From Hyphodiscus hymeniophilus (taxonomy: Eukaryota > Ascomycota > Leotiomycetes > Helotiales > Hyphodiscaceae), in NCBI GenBank assembly GCA_016508695.1, contig VNKQ01000020.1, positions 186,001-250,000 on the forward strand: a stretch of 64,000 nucleotides of DNA, in the 5' to 3' direction. The position numbers and the translations under genes are program-made. Below the pieces are notes generated by a model, which saw only the letters and a program-made list of their open reading frames with translations, had not been told where the DNA came from and searched no databases. This document shows, piece after piece, positions 45,018 through 57,100 of this stretch (the stretch's first letter is position 1; every line of letters begins with the position of its first letter).

Positions 45018-45816
45018 TCAAACATCACAGAAATACAGGAAACTCGCATCTTGGCTGAACAGCGTAGGCTGCGCGCTAATAGTGGAAGTCGACGAACCCG
45101 CACTCGTCCCACTCCCTTGCGTGGCCTTCAGACACGAAGCTATAGCCTTGTCAGCCCATTCGTTCGTTCCAAGCACCATCCCACTTCCACGATCCTCTCC
45201 CACGCGGCACCTCCTCCATCCCTCTCACGCCCCACACGATCCAGCAAAGGGGGAGAGGAAGACATACTCTCCTGCGTATCGCACTGGTTGACCGTCACGC
45301 CGCTCGCTTTCCCCTGGTTGACGGCCAGCGCGCACGCCGTCTTCTGATTGTCGCAGCTCCGCTGCAGCGCCGTCGTGAAATCAGTGAATGTGTCGCCGGC
45401 CACGCTGAACGGGCGGGCAGTGACGCCCGTGGATGTTATCTATGATACCATCAGCGCTTGCCATCCTTCTTGTGATTTTCCTCTGGCGTGAATGTATTGG
45501 GCGGATGGGGGGAGGGGAGGGGAGGGAGTGGAGGAGGGGAGGGGGTATTTTTACGGCATCTGCTACCACGCCGGCTAGATTACCGGTGAATGTCTATCGG
45601 AGTTCATCAGCATCAGCTCTAGTAGCCCAGGAGGGTGAGGATGAGGAGGGCGAAGGGCGAAGGGCGCACTTGTAGGTTCCCTGATGTAGATGAAGCTCGA
45701 GGCAAGAGGTCCAATCCCAACGCCATATCCATTTCTCCCAACCCTGCCATCAATGGATTTGCCAACAGACCCAATCCGAACGATAAGCCTACTAGGCATT
45801 TCGAATCCACGCGCAT
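45018..45816 (-). CDS. Small secreted cysteine protein in four exons
   Basis: Minus-strand exons 45816-45670, 45593-45555, 45439-45268 and 45139-45018 join in phase to 159 residues. No single open frame shows it. Exon 1 has a hydrophobic N-terminus (MRVDSKCLVGLSFGLGLLAN) that could be a signal peptide. Exon 2 is a 39-nt microexon encoding TFTGNLAGVVADA. Exon 3 carries RPFSVAGDTFTDFTTALQRS-C-DNQKTAC, then NQCDTQE. Exon 4 begins TSCLKATQGSG and ends FLYFCDV. The order TFTG...F..F..A..RSC..Q...C.......C...Q..C is a recurring pattern in small secreted ascomycete proteins that have no known function. Phase-compatible splice sites (GTGCGC, GTAAAA, GTATGT donors) support the model; the weakest point is the second donor. 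The third junction could alternatively use the AG seven bases upstream, which shifts frame, so it is not preferred. Confidence 0.68.
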
Positions 45817-46709
45817 TTTGACTTCGAGTGTGTCCTGCTTGCTCTCAGCCCAACTGGTGACTGCCTCCAGATTTGCGCAACGAGCCCGGAGGTCACCTCC
45901 TGTTTCGATTCGCCGACAGACCGCAAATGCGTTTATTTTTCTTGGACGCCGTGGCTGAGATATCTCAAGAGGTAAAAGGATGGCGATTTCAATTTCGTGT
46001 TTTCTGAATGATTGTCCATCATCTAAAGAAGTTGAGGTTCATGGCGGGTGCGTCTGAAACCCCGCCATCAACATGAAACGCTCCCACGACACTGATCAAC
46101 GGAGCGGAATGGATGAACGGAGGCATGAGCCGCGCAATGCTGGATTCGTGATTCGTGCTCGCTCAGTGAATTGTAGGTGCCTGATTCATGGCCTTTGGGG
46201 ATCAGGGCGGTGGAGGTCTGGGATAAGACGGCTTCGCTAGCATCACGAATGGGCGTAGGTGCTTGACGTTCGTTTACGAGGAAGGGAAACAGGATGATAG
46301 TGTAGAGGGCCATCGACTTCGATGAGTAGAGCCAGTATGACACTTTCTGATGGCTGGTGATAGGAATGAATATCGACGAGTACTCGACATCTAGCAGGGA
46401 AGGACGGCTGGAAAGAGGAGAGGAGCTGGGAGGAAACGATGATTGAATCTAAACTCCGTTTGATGCAACATTTCCTTTTGAAGAAAGACGAACGCTCTAA
46501 TTACAGTTCTTTTTTTGCTCGCTCGAGGGGTATGTTCTCTTACGAGGGTAAAGCATGGGAGAACTCCGTACGAGAACAAAAGTTCCACCATCCAATGCAA
46601 TCCATGGGCCGGAGAGAAAATAGACTGTCGTAATGTTCTGACGAACCGCTGAATAACGCAAACCAGCACTCCCTCCCCTGCATGAAGATCTCCTTCAGTT
46701 GTAGTGAAA
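45817..46709. other. Intergenic region
   Basis: About 890 bp with promoter of the small secreted protein and 3' side of the Ser/Thr-rich gene. A minus frame at 46343-46068 starts with a hydrophobic stretch, but has no supporting features. Confidence 0.4.
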
Positions 46710-47603
46710 TCAGAAGTTCGAGGACACATTCGCGTTTCGAGGAGGCGCATGGTAATTCTCCAACGTACTCTGGAATTGATTCGGCGCACCCGACGCGCCC
46801 GTCTTCTCGCGCGGGGAATCGGCACCAGTTCGGAAACCCATCAATCCATCACTCTCATCCTGGCTGCGTCTCGACTTCCTGAGTCGGAATAACACGAATG
46901 CCAAAGCTCCGAGAATAGCAGCTCCCCCTACTCCCACACAGACACCAATGATCGTGTTTCGGGTCGAAGAAGACATCCCTTTGGATCCACCGCTGCTGCC
47001 TTTGCCATTCAGGGAGGCCACGCTCGTCGAGGTTGATGTCGATGTGCTGCTTGATACCAGAGTCGAGGAGATTGTGCTACCGCCAGTCGTGATGACCGTC
47101 ACTTGTGTACTGACGTGGACACTTCTGCTCACACTCAGGGACGTCGTGAAAGAGGATGTTGAAGAAACATCCTTACTCTTGCTGGAGGAAGTCTGTGATT
47201 GCGAGCTGGAAGAATCGGACGTCGGAGTGGATGAGAATGAAGAGGAAGACGGCGTAGATGATGTCGAGCTGGGTGGGGAGGATGTTGAGGCGGGCGTAGA
47301 GGAATCAGTGGGTGTGTTCGACGAAGAACGGGGTGAGGAGGAAGAAGAAGAGGAGGAATCGGAATCGCTTGTAGGCGTTGCAGATGTGCTGGCCGGTGTC
47401 GAAGAAGCTGCCGCACTGCTCGCAGATGCAGATGAGCTCGCACTACTTGTAATTCCCACATCAGACAACGCTCCTGAGACGATGGAGTTGATGGCTCCCT
47501 GTCGCTTGTTGAAAATGTTCCCGTCGAGCCAACTGGCTTGTGTCAGGGCGAATAAGACGGCTAGTATCGATAGCAGACGCATCTGCGGCTGTGAAAACAT
47601 CAT
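46710..47603 (-). CDS. Ser/Thr-rich single-pass membrane protein (Mid2-like layout)
   Basis: Single-exon minus-strand ORF of 297 residues (start 47603; ATG at 47600 or at residue 8 also possible). Layout: signal peptide (MRLLSILAVLFALTQASW), a short segment with a KR site (FNKRQGAINSIV), about 150 residues dominated by Ser and Thr with long Ser runs, a positively charged linker (LNGKGSSGGSKGM), one transmembrane helix (IIGVCVGVGGAAILGALAFV) and a cytoplasmic tail starting RLRKSRRSQDESDG. This is the architecture of fungal wall-stress sensors and related glycoproteins such as Mid2, with a heavily O-glycosylated stalk. The function is inferred from architecture only. The opposite strand is open across the Ser stalk, giving a Val/Glu-rich artefact. 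Confidence 0.78.
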   Translation of the reverse strand: MMFSQPQMRLLSILAVLFALTQASWLDGNIFNKRQGAINSIVSGALSDVGITSSASSSASASSAAASSTPASTSATPTSDSDSSSSSSSSPRSSSNTPTDSSTPASTSSPPSSTSSTPSSSSFSSTPTSDSSSSQSQTSSSKSKDVSSTSSFTTSLSVSRSVHVSTQVTVITTGGSTISSTLVSSSTSTSTSTSVASLNGKGSSGGSKGMSSSTRNTIIGVCVGVGGAAILGALAFVLFRLRKSRRSQDESDGLMGFRTGADSPREKTGASGAPNQFQSTLENYHAPPRNANVSSNF

Positions 47604-48627
47604 GTTGATGGTGGTGTTTTGTTGGAGAAGGAAGATGGAGATTCGAGAATGAAATGACGAAGCAGCAGGTTGTTTTTCGCCCCTTCGTATTCGAGATGCT
47701 GCGGCTGGTCAGGCGGGTCAGCCGAGTGATTATGCTTGAATGTTGGTTGAACGATTGTGGAGATGAGAAAAAGTTTGTTGTACGAGTAAAGGAGCCGTTT
47801 CGAAACGAATGTGCGAAGTAGAGAAAACAATGAAAGGGGGTGGGAAGGGAAGTGTGTTTGCTGATGAACCAAGGAGAGTTTGTTTCGCGTGGACGTTACA
47901 GAATCTGGAGCAGAATGTGCTACTTAGGTAATCCGTGAATGAAGGTTGCACCAGTGGGGTCTTTCCCGAGCTAACGGCTTTCATTGGACAAATCCAGATT
48001 CTCGCATCCCAAAATAGTAACGACCTGCCTCTCCAAACAATGTCAACGTTTCCTCCCTTAAATCACAGGCGCCAAGCTTTTGACGCGGAATTCGCAAAGA
48101 AATGTCGTACATCAACCATTCATTCATTCATTCATTCATTCATTCATCTCATACGAGACGTTGCATTCTGCAGATCGCAAAGATAGACTTGATTTTGGTC
48201 CTTTTCTTCCGCAAACCTGCCACCAGCCATTCAACGACTGTGATAAGAGCCAGGATTTTCATAAGAGCCGAAGTCTTACGAGTACAGGTGGATGCCGATT
48301 CGTTTGCTCAACAGAGATGCGTGTTCTGGTGTAACGGCGTTTGAAGTATATGCTCAACTTTCATCAATGCTTTCATGTCGGCTAGACTCAAGTGAGATAT
48401 TGCTAGTGAGGGCGATATGAGATACAAATCAAAGAGCATCGAGAAAGCAATTGCAGTGCAATTTATTGCGCTCCAAATCCCAATGTCTGCGGCGCCGTGG
48501 ATGGCTTAAAGTCGACAGTCGTGCTAAAATTACAAGCATTTCGATCCCTTTCATCATGATGAGATGTCACGAGGCGTGTCTTTCACTCGGTATAATGTTA
48601 AATCTCAACGTGGCTTCTTTCATACTC
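47604..48627. other. Intergenic region with CATT microsatellite
   Basis: Upstream of the Ser/Thr-rich gene and downstream of the minus-strand gene ending at 48628. Holds the (CATT)7 array; otherwise nothing supported. Confidence 0.45.
48117..48144. repeat. Microsatellite (CATT)7
   Basis: Seven perfect CATT copies, intergenic. Confidence 0.9.
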
Positions 48628-50181
48628 TCAGTACGAACAATGACCGCAGTAATTACAGCTTTCCAAAGAACATGCCGTATAATCCTCCTTCTTATCCCAA
48701 TCGTACTCATCATCGTCCAAAGAATCAACACTCTTTTCATCAAGAGCTACCCCTTTCTCAATAGATTCGTGCTCAAAATCTACTGCACCATCAACAGAGC
48801 GATTTTCGAGAGCTACACCAGTGGTTTCCGCCCGATTACCTTGATCAGCCCACTTTGCGGCAAGATCATTAGGCAAGACAGAGGCGACTCCTTCAACTTG
48901 CTCCCTCAGTTCCAATCCATGACCATATCGATACTGGACTTCCAGCTTTCGTCCCGCCGTAGCCTTAACGACGTCCGCAATCTTTTCGATGAGATCGACC
49001 AATTTACGCACGTCTCCCTTGTTATCGCTCTCCCACCTTGCGACATCTGGTTTGATGTTGCGAACCGTCACTTCTTCTGATCTGAAGAGGCCATTATCGT
49101 GGTACGCGAGAACGAAGAATGGAATTTGGCGGATCCAAAGGCGGGGTATCTGATCGGATATCGTCGTGTCATAGTGCTTCCTTTTGATTGAGCGCGTCTT
49201 CAGATCAAAAACTGTAGATTGGGGTATAGGTCCTTGACCTTGGACGAGCTTTAGGCTGTTAGAGTTCTTGGGCGTGTGTGCACTGATGGTGTTTCCTGCA
49301 AGTGCTGACACGAGAAGGTCTTCATTTACCTCCCGATTTGCAGGGCTGGAATACGTCTTCTTTGCTGGGACGTTCTCTGCAAAATAGCCGTCTGCTTCGA
49401 ATCGAATGATTGTGTTGAGATGACCAAGCTGGTACCGAATGATGCGTTGATGAGTCTCAGAACTCTGCAGGTCGGCATCCCAGGTAGTGTTCGCTTCAGG
49501 GAAACTATGCCCATAGCCACGAATGTCTGCAATGACTTCCTTTGGCGAATTCTCTCTTCGGATCAAAAAGACTGTCTCACCCACCACCTCAACTAGAAAT
49601 CGAAAGGGCTTCTCGGTTTCGACATTGCGGGCGAACCTGAGCAAGTTTCCAAAAGTGCTTCCGCAGCCGAAGACCTCGACTTCCTGAGCATTAAAATCAG
49701 GGCGCGCTTCGAAGATAGAACGAACAACTGGCTCCATAGGATACGAAGGGAAGTATGCAGCATTTGGATCTCGATAGTAAGTGCCGTTGGGATTATCTTC
49801 CGGAAGCTTCGTCGGCCTGGCTGTAGGCGTCCACTTTGGAGGCTTACCTGCTCTTACATTAGGGCTTTTTGATGTGAGGGCAACTCAAGTTGTGAGATAC
49901 TAACCAGGAGTTATGATCGTTGGCTCATTTGCCTTGAGCCAGTTGTAAGATGCGACATCTTCTACGCCTGTGATTCTGGCGTCGCTAGATGAGGCTTGGT
50001 CGGCCTCCAGCTCGCTGTAACGGATGGTAGTGAAGACTGGACCGGTTGGTGGTGAAGGACTTCTTGGAGTTCCAGGAGCTGCTGAACGCTGGCCTTGTCC
50101 ACTACCTCGACGTGCAGCACTGTAAAAACCACGACCACGACCGCGACCGCCTAATCGATCATAACTGCTCGACGAGAACAT
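48628..50181 (-). CDS. Uncharacterised fungal protein, 498 residues, divergent from the helicase gene
   Basis: Exons 50181-49905 and 49847-48628 (57-nt intron, GTTAGT donor) give 498 residues from the ATG at 50181 (MFSSSSYDRLGGRGRG). An Arg/Gly-rich N-terminus (RGG-like, RNA-binding type composition) precedes a globular domain from about residue 90 with TIITPGKPPKWTP, then GCGSTFGNLLRF, GYGHSFPEANTTWD, SHQRIIRYQLG-like and IRFEADGY blocks. I recognise the pattern as a widespread fungal family often labelled geranylgeranyl pyrophosphate synthetase in databases; I see no aspartate-rich DDxxD prenyltransferase motifs, so that label looks wrong. The C-terminus has an acidic stretch and a CSLESCNYCGHC cysteine knot, possibly metal-binding. 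Function unknown; position and RG composition hint at RNA biology (inference). Confidence 0.8.
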
Positions 50182-51188
50182 CTCGTAAAAATGCGCTCTC
50201 GCTGCACTTGTAATCAATTATCGTTTGTGCTGAAGCAAGATTCAGATTGGTGATTGCAGAAAAAGGGCTCAACCAGCTACACACATAGCTCTACAACTAA
50301 GCGGCATTTTATTAGTTCAGCCATCACAAGCAGGCGTTTTGGTAAGGTCTGTTGGCACCACAAGATGCAAGCCATTCTCTCACTTCACGGATGTCGAGCG
50401 CTTCGCTTTCGGTTTCTTGCATTATCTGTAACGCGGAGAGATCCCACTGGAGGAAAGATGCGGCTGTGTAACGCGGAGAAGGCAGCGGTGCAGCCACGAC
50501 GCCCTGGTTGTTAGTTCTAGAATTCCTTTTTTTTTTCTCCGCTCTGCTTTTGTTTTTGAAGAGAAGCGGAACTGTAACTGGTGTTCACAAGACTTCTCTT
50601 TGGGACCCCTCCTCAGTCTGCAAGACACCAAGTGCAAGAACAGTACCAGCCAACTCATCAGCAGTTTATTTCGGTTCATCAACCTCAACCTGCAACGCAT
50701 TACCAAGACCAACCACATACAGCCGCATTACCCATGCAACCAGCGTATCAGCCATCCGGCCAGGTGCACCAAAATTTCACTGCACCTCTTCTTTTTAGGT
50801 TACATTTCTTGGTAATTGATAGCTGAAGGGCCTAGACCATTTACCTGGAAAAAGCAAACGGCCACTTGGAGAGAATGTATGGAACTCTTCTTTGTGTCGA
50901 ACTCCTGTATTCAGCTTTCTGAACTTGCGCTTTTCATTAGTCGGACTTGTCTCCAGGGCTCGGAAAAAAGCCCATACCGAGAAGATACAACTCGATCGAG
51001 CCTATATTGAAGCTACATCACGAATGTTTATTGTTACCCTTAGATAGAGGTACGTCAAGCATTCCCTTAGAACCATGATTTACCAGCCACATTTTCTATT
51101 TCAACGCTGACCGACCATTTTCCAAGACTCACACTACTCACTACAAGGTCATTATTTGCACATATATTCTTCTCCTTGCGACGTTCTA
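50182..51188. promoter_or_regulatory. Shared divergent promoter region
   Basis: One kilobase between the start codons of the 498-residue protein (minus) and the helicase-AAA protein (plus), with no supported gene inside. The arrangement would allow co-regulation. It includes a TTTTTTTTTCTCCG tract near 50528. Confidence 0.5.
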
Positions 51189-54100
51189 ATGGCATCCAAC
51201 GGAGATCGAGCGGTCCAATTAAACAAGTTCCTTGGATCCATTGCATTTGGAAAATCCTCCATCATTAATGCTGATCGTGCGAAGCTCTTTTTGGAAGCTC
51301 TATGTGCACAAGACGACCGTATAACTTGCGTGGAGAGACTTTTTGCAAAGCAGTTATCCGTCGACGCACTTCGTCGAGCTCTGAGGCTCGACACATCCAT
51401 CAACTACATTAATCAATCCTTTGCTGTATTTCTTGAATATATCTCGGACCCCGCCATCAAGCAAATCTCTGGTGGCCAGTTCCTTCAAGATATCCTTCTC
51501 ATCATCGCTGATCCTCCCACTCTTTGGAATGAGTTGATTAGATCGCATAAGAATGGCTCCCTCAATGAGAATGCAACAAATGGTTTTGCTTGGCTGCTTT
51601 TGGAGCTCCTCTCGATGGCTCCTAATGAAAACATCGAAGTAATGGAAATCGCGAAATCCGTTACGAATTCGAGATCTCTTCTGGAATCATCATCCCATAA
51701 AACTCGCGTTCTCGGTTACAAAATTCAACACTTCCTGAGGGTCAAAACAAGTTGCGCAACTGCCAACCCGGACAGCGCTGGACCTGGAGGCCGGCATGAT
51801 AACGACTTCGTTGACTACCGCGAGACAGCAATATTTCCCACTGCAGACGAATTTATGTCGGACGCGCAGCCATTCTATCGACCGGCCCAAGAAATCGCCC
51901 AAGCTGAGCCGGGAAACCGGGTCGGAGTTCACCTGGATAACCAATTTCGCCTCCTTCGAGAAGATATGCTTGCTGAATTGAGGGACGATGTTCGCATTGC
52001 GACTGGCAAGAAGAAAGGGAGGCGGTCTCCTGTCATCCTTGAGAGCCTCAGTCTTGCTGGAACTGAGTGTGGTGAGCCGAAGAAATGGAAGCAATGTGCT
52101 TTGAAACTACGCTGCGGACTTGGCTTGGAAAGGTTCGCAAAGATGTCTACTGTCGAGAGAAAGACTTACCTCAAAAACAATCCACGATCACTTAAGCATC
52201 AATCATTCGGCTGTTTGTTACAAGGAGACCACATCCTTGCTTTCGCTATCCTTGATAGAGACGAAGTTGGGTTACTTGAAGATCCTCCCGCTATCACCTT
52301 GAAAATATGCGGAGACGATGCTTTGAAAACCCTTTTGTTAGCTTTGAAAGGAACAATGCCAGTTGACTATATCCAAGTTGACACTCCGTTCTTTGCCTAC
52401 GAGCCTGTGCTGCGATGCCTTCAAGATATGAAAGATATCCCACTCGCGCAATTCCTCCTAGGAACAATTCCAGACGAGGCATCTCAGGCTGCCGTGGCCA
52501 TTGACAGCGCCGTTGTTGACGAGCTACGAGCGAAGGGCAGTTCCGTCATCCAACGCCTGCTTAAAACGGACCAACCTATCGATCTCGATCGATCTCAGAT
52601 GGATTCTCTCACCGCTGGACTCGGACAGTCTGTGAGCTTGATACAAGGACCACCAGGTAAGTTCATTATTCGCGTACTCTTTCAATCGCAACTATTGATA
52701 TCACCAGGAACGGGTAAATCTTTTATTGGTGCCTTAATTGCAAAAGCTTTATACGAGCACACGAGCGAGACTATCCTTGTTCTAAGCTATACCAATCATG
52801 CACTGGACCAGTTTCTTGAGGACCTTCTGGACAATGGAATTCCACCACAGAGTGTTGTTCGACTTGGATCAAAATCTACGCCACGTACCGCACCCTTGAA
52901 CTTATTTGAGAGAAAAAGGACTGCCGGGTACAACAGATCTCGTACCGGGTGGGACATAGTGAACAAATTGGAGAATCTCGTCGAGGAAGACCGGGCTGAG
53001 CTGTCAATTGGGCTCAAATCTTATACCCAGACCGGAGTAACATGGAAGGACATACTTGCTTACCTTGAGTTTAGCGATGATGATGATGACTTCTATCCAG
53101 CACTACGTGTGCCCGATAAAGAAGATGGAATGACCCGCGTCGGCAAGCATGGAAAGGAAATCCGACCAAATTATCTCTACAACAGATGGTCGCAAGGTGA
53201 TGATGCTGGTATTTTTAAAAAGCAAGCCGCAGAACATGTTAAAATATGGGCCATGGACGCGAAATCTAGACAGGAACGTATAAAACGTTGGACTACCGCT
53301 CTATTGGAGGAACAAGCGTCCAAAGTCGCCACCCTAATTTCACGCTACAACAATCATCAGCAGCGTTTGGCGCAAGTCCTGGGAGAGCGGACGGCACAGA
53401 CTCTCAGAAGCATGAGAGTCATCGGTTGCACTACAACCGCTGCCGCCAAGTATGCTTCCGAGCTCCGCAATGCCGCGCCAGGAGTTGTCCTGGTCGAGGA
53501 GGCCGGCGAAATTCTGGAAAGCCACGTTCTGACTGCACTGTCGCCAACTACCAAGCAGCTCATTCTAATTGGAGATCATAAACAGTTGCGTCCAAAGTAT
53601 AGCAATTATGCAATCAGTGTCGAGAAAGGCGATGGGTATGACCTCAATCGGTCCATGTTTGAACGGCTTGTGCTCGCAAATTATCCCCACACTACACTGT
53701 CCAAGCAACACCGCATGTGCCTGGAAATCTCATCTTTGGTCAGGCACCTAACGTACCCCAACCTTCAAGACGCTGATAAGACACTGAGTCGGATACCTGT
53801 TCGTGGAATCCGCGACCGAGTGGTCTTCTTCAATCACGATTACCCAGAGGTGGATGCCCAAGAAGTTGCAGACCGTCGAGACCCTGAATCGAAGACCAGC
53901 AAGAGTAATTCATTCGAGGTTGACCTTGTGTTGAAATGCGTCCGCTATCTTGGGCAACAAGGATACGGGACCGACAAGCTTGTCATACTTACTCCCTATC
54001 TCGGGCAGCTACGCCTCCTTCGCGATCACCTTGCGGTAGAGAACGATCCGGTTCTCAATGATCTCGATTCCTTCGATCTTGTTCGAGCAGGTTTACTTTC

Positions 54101-57100
54101 TGAGGCCAGCGCAAATATCAACAAACGCCCTATCAAAATCTCCACGATCGGTAGGTCAATGGCTGTTATTTTTGCTTCCTCTTCTAAAAGATTTCCTAGA
54201 TAACTACCAAGGGGAAGAGTCTCAAATTGTTATTGTATCTCTCACGCGTAGCAACGAAAGAGGCGACATCGGGTTCATGTTTTCGCCTGAGCGACTCAAT
54301 GTCCTGCTTTCTCGAGCCCGCGACGGACTCATCATGATTGGCAACGCGCAAACCTTCCTAAAGAGTCGTAATGCAGATCAAGCATGGACACCATTCCTGC
54401 ATTTCATGAAGGAGAAAGGTCATCTATATGACGGTCTTCCAGTCCAGTGCCAGCAGCATCCGCACAAAAAGCTCCTTTTGAAGACAGCTCATGATTTCGA
54501 CATTGAATGTCCTGATGGCGGATGTTCGGAGCCATGGTAAGTTCATCTTCCTCGACACCAAGGTTCACTTAGCTAATAAAAAAAAGCGGAACACAATTAA
54601 GCTGTGGTACTCACTACTGCCCTTCCAAATGCCATCAACTGCATGATCACTCCAAGATGGAATGCCCGGTATTGGTTCAGTTTGTCTGTCCACTGAAGCA
54701 CAGATCCCAGCGCCCTTGCTCAAACTCTCAGGCGGCTTGCACGATCTGTGCAGAGGAAGATCGACAGAGAGAACGAATCCGAAAGCGCAATGCACAACTA
54801 GATTCCGAACGTGATACTAAGAGGGCGGCTTATGCACTGCAGCTTGCTGAAAATCAAGCTGAGATTGATCACCAGAGACGCATCCTAAAAGATCACCGTG
54901 AGGCTGAAGATTCGGCCAGGGTACTTGAGCAAAAGAAGCAGTACCTGGCCAATCTTAAAGTAACAACAAATAACCTTGAAAAGCAGCGACAATCCGGCGC
55001 CAAACCACAAGCGACTCCTGCGTCTAGGTTGTCGCGCAACAAAGTGGCTGCTGAGAACGAAGAAGATTGGTCATCAGCAAAGAAGCAGTGGGAGCATTTC
55101 AAACGTTATGAAGGTGCAGCCAACGAGGCTCTTGATGATTTAATGAGTATGATTGGCTTGGAGGACGTAAAAGACAAGTTTCTTGCGATCAAGTTGGAGG
55201 TGGATACTGCTGTGCGTCAAGATCTCGATATGTCAGACAAGCGCTTCGGAGCCTCTTTGTTAGGCAATCCCGGAACTGGTAAGCAGATACTATTCCTTTC
55301 CGTGGTAATATTCGGGCTCAGTTGTTAATACGAATAGGCAAAACTACTGTCGCTCGGCTCTATGCCAAGTTTCTCACTTCTGTCGGAGCTTTGCCTGGAG
55401 GTGAATTTGTCGAGACGACAGGCGCAGCTCTCGCAAATGAAGGGGTATCGGGCTGCAAGAAGAAGCTAGAGGATATTCAGAATAATGGTGGTGGTGCTTT
55501 ATTCATTGACGAGGCATATCAGCTAGCATCTGGTGATAACTATGGGGGAACTGCTGTTCTTGACTTCATTCTCGCAGAGTCGGAGAACTTGACTGGAAAG
55601 GTGGTCTTCATTCTCGCTGGATACAACAAACAGATGGAAAAGTTCTTCGCACATAACCCTGGCTTCCCAAGTCGCTTTCCGCACGAATTCCAATTTAAGG
55701 ACTACGAAGACGGCGATTTACTGCAGATACTCGCCCACAAAATGAACAAGAGATATGACAACAGAATGCAGGTCGAAGATGGGCCAGGTGGTCTCTTCGC
55801 TCGCATTGTTGCCCGGCGTGTTGGTCGAGGTCGAGGACGGGAGGGTTTTGGCAATGCCCGAGAGATGGAAAACACCCTCTCCAAAATTGCAAGCAGACAA
55901 GCAGTCCGAATCTCGAAAGATAGGCGGGCTGGGGAAAGCCCAGACGACTTCCTTTTCACGAGTGCTGACCTCCTCGGGCCTGAGCCTATAGAAGCGCTGA
56001 ACAACTCCAAGGCTTGGAAACAGCTTCAGGATCTCATTGGCCTGTCAGCTGTCAAGAAACAAGTACTGGCCTTGTTCGGTACTATTCAGTTCAACTATCA
56101 GCGCGAATTGGACGAGGCGCCACTAGTTGAGTATTCCCTCAATAAAGTGTTCCTTGGATCCCCTGGCACGGGTAAAACCACGGTTGCGAAGATGTATGGA
56201 AACATTCTGGCGGATCTTGGATTCTTATCAAATGGTGAAGGTAAAATCATGCCGGCCACTGGTCAAGAGTGCCTTTCGCTGACATCATACAGTTGTTGTG
56301 AAGAATCCGTCCGATTTTGTTGGCAACGTCCTTGGCGCATCTGAGTCTACAACCAAAGGCATCCTTGCTTCCACAGTAGGCAAAGTTCTTCTGATAGACG
56401 AAGCATACGGCTTGTGTGGTTCCCCGGGTGAATCTTCCACCAGCGACCCTTACAAGACTGCAGTGATTGACACCATCGTGGCCGAGGTGCAGAGTGTGCC
56501 AGGTGATGATCGGTGTGTCTTGCTCGCAGGCTACAAGGAGCAGATGGAAGAGATGTTCCAGAAGGTCAATCCTGGTCTTAGTAGGAGATTTCCAGTCGCC
56601 TCTGCTTTTGTATTTGAAGATTTCGACGACGGAGAAATGGCGAAGGTCTTTGACCTCAAGCTTAAAAAATTGGCATTCAAGACGACGGACCTGGGCAAAC
56701 GTGCTGCGATGGGTGTGCTACGTCGGGCTCGCAATCGACCCAACTTCGGTAACGCTGGTGAAGTTGATATTCTCCTTGATCATGCCAAAGCTAGACAGCA
56801 GCAGAGGCTCAATGAGGGCAAAGACGGTGATGACCACTCACGTTTCGAGCCCATCGACTTTGACGAAGACTTCGATCGAGGCGAACGCGCAGACACAAAT
56901 GTCCATCTGCTCTTCAAAGGCGTGATTGGTTGTGAGACTATCATCTCTCAGCTCGAAGGCTATCAAACTGCGGCGAGAGAGCTGAAAGCAATGGATATGG
57001 ATCCCAGGGAAGATATTCCATTCAACTTTCTCTTCCGCGGCCCACCTGGCAAGTCGCATAGAGCACAAGCAACGTTTCTTCTCGTCTAACATATTACAGG

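Noticed and set aside
46948..47652. Open frame on plus strand, Val/Glu-rich
   Set aside because: Antisense of the Ser-rich stalk of the minus-strand membrane protein; Ser codons on one strand read as acidic/hydrophobic codons on the other.
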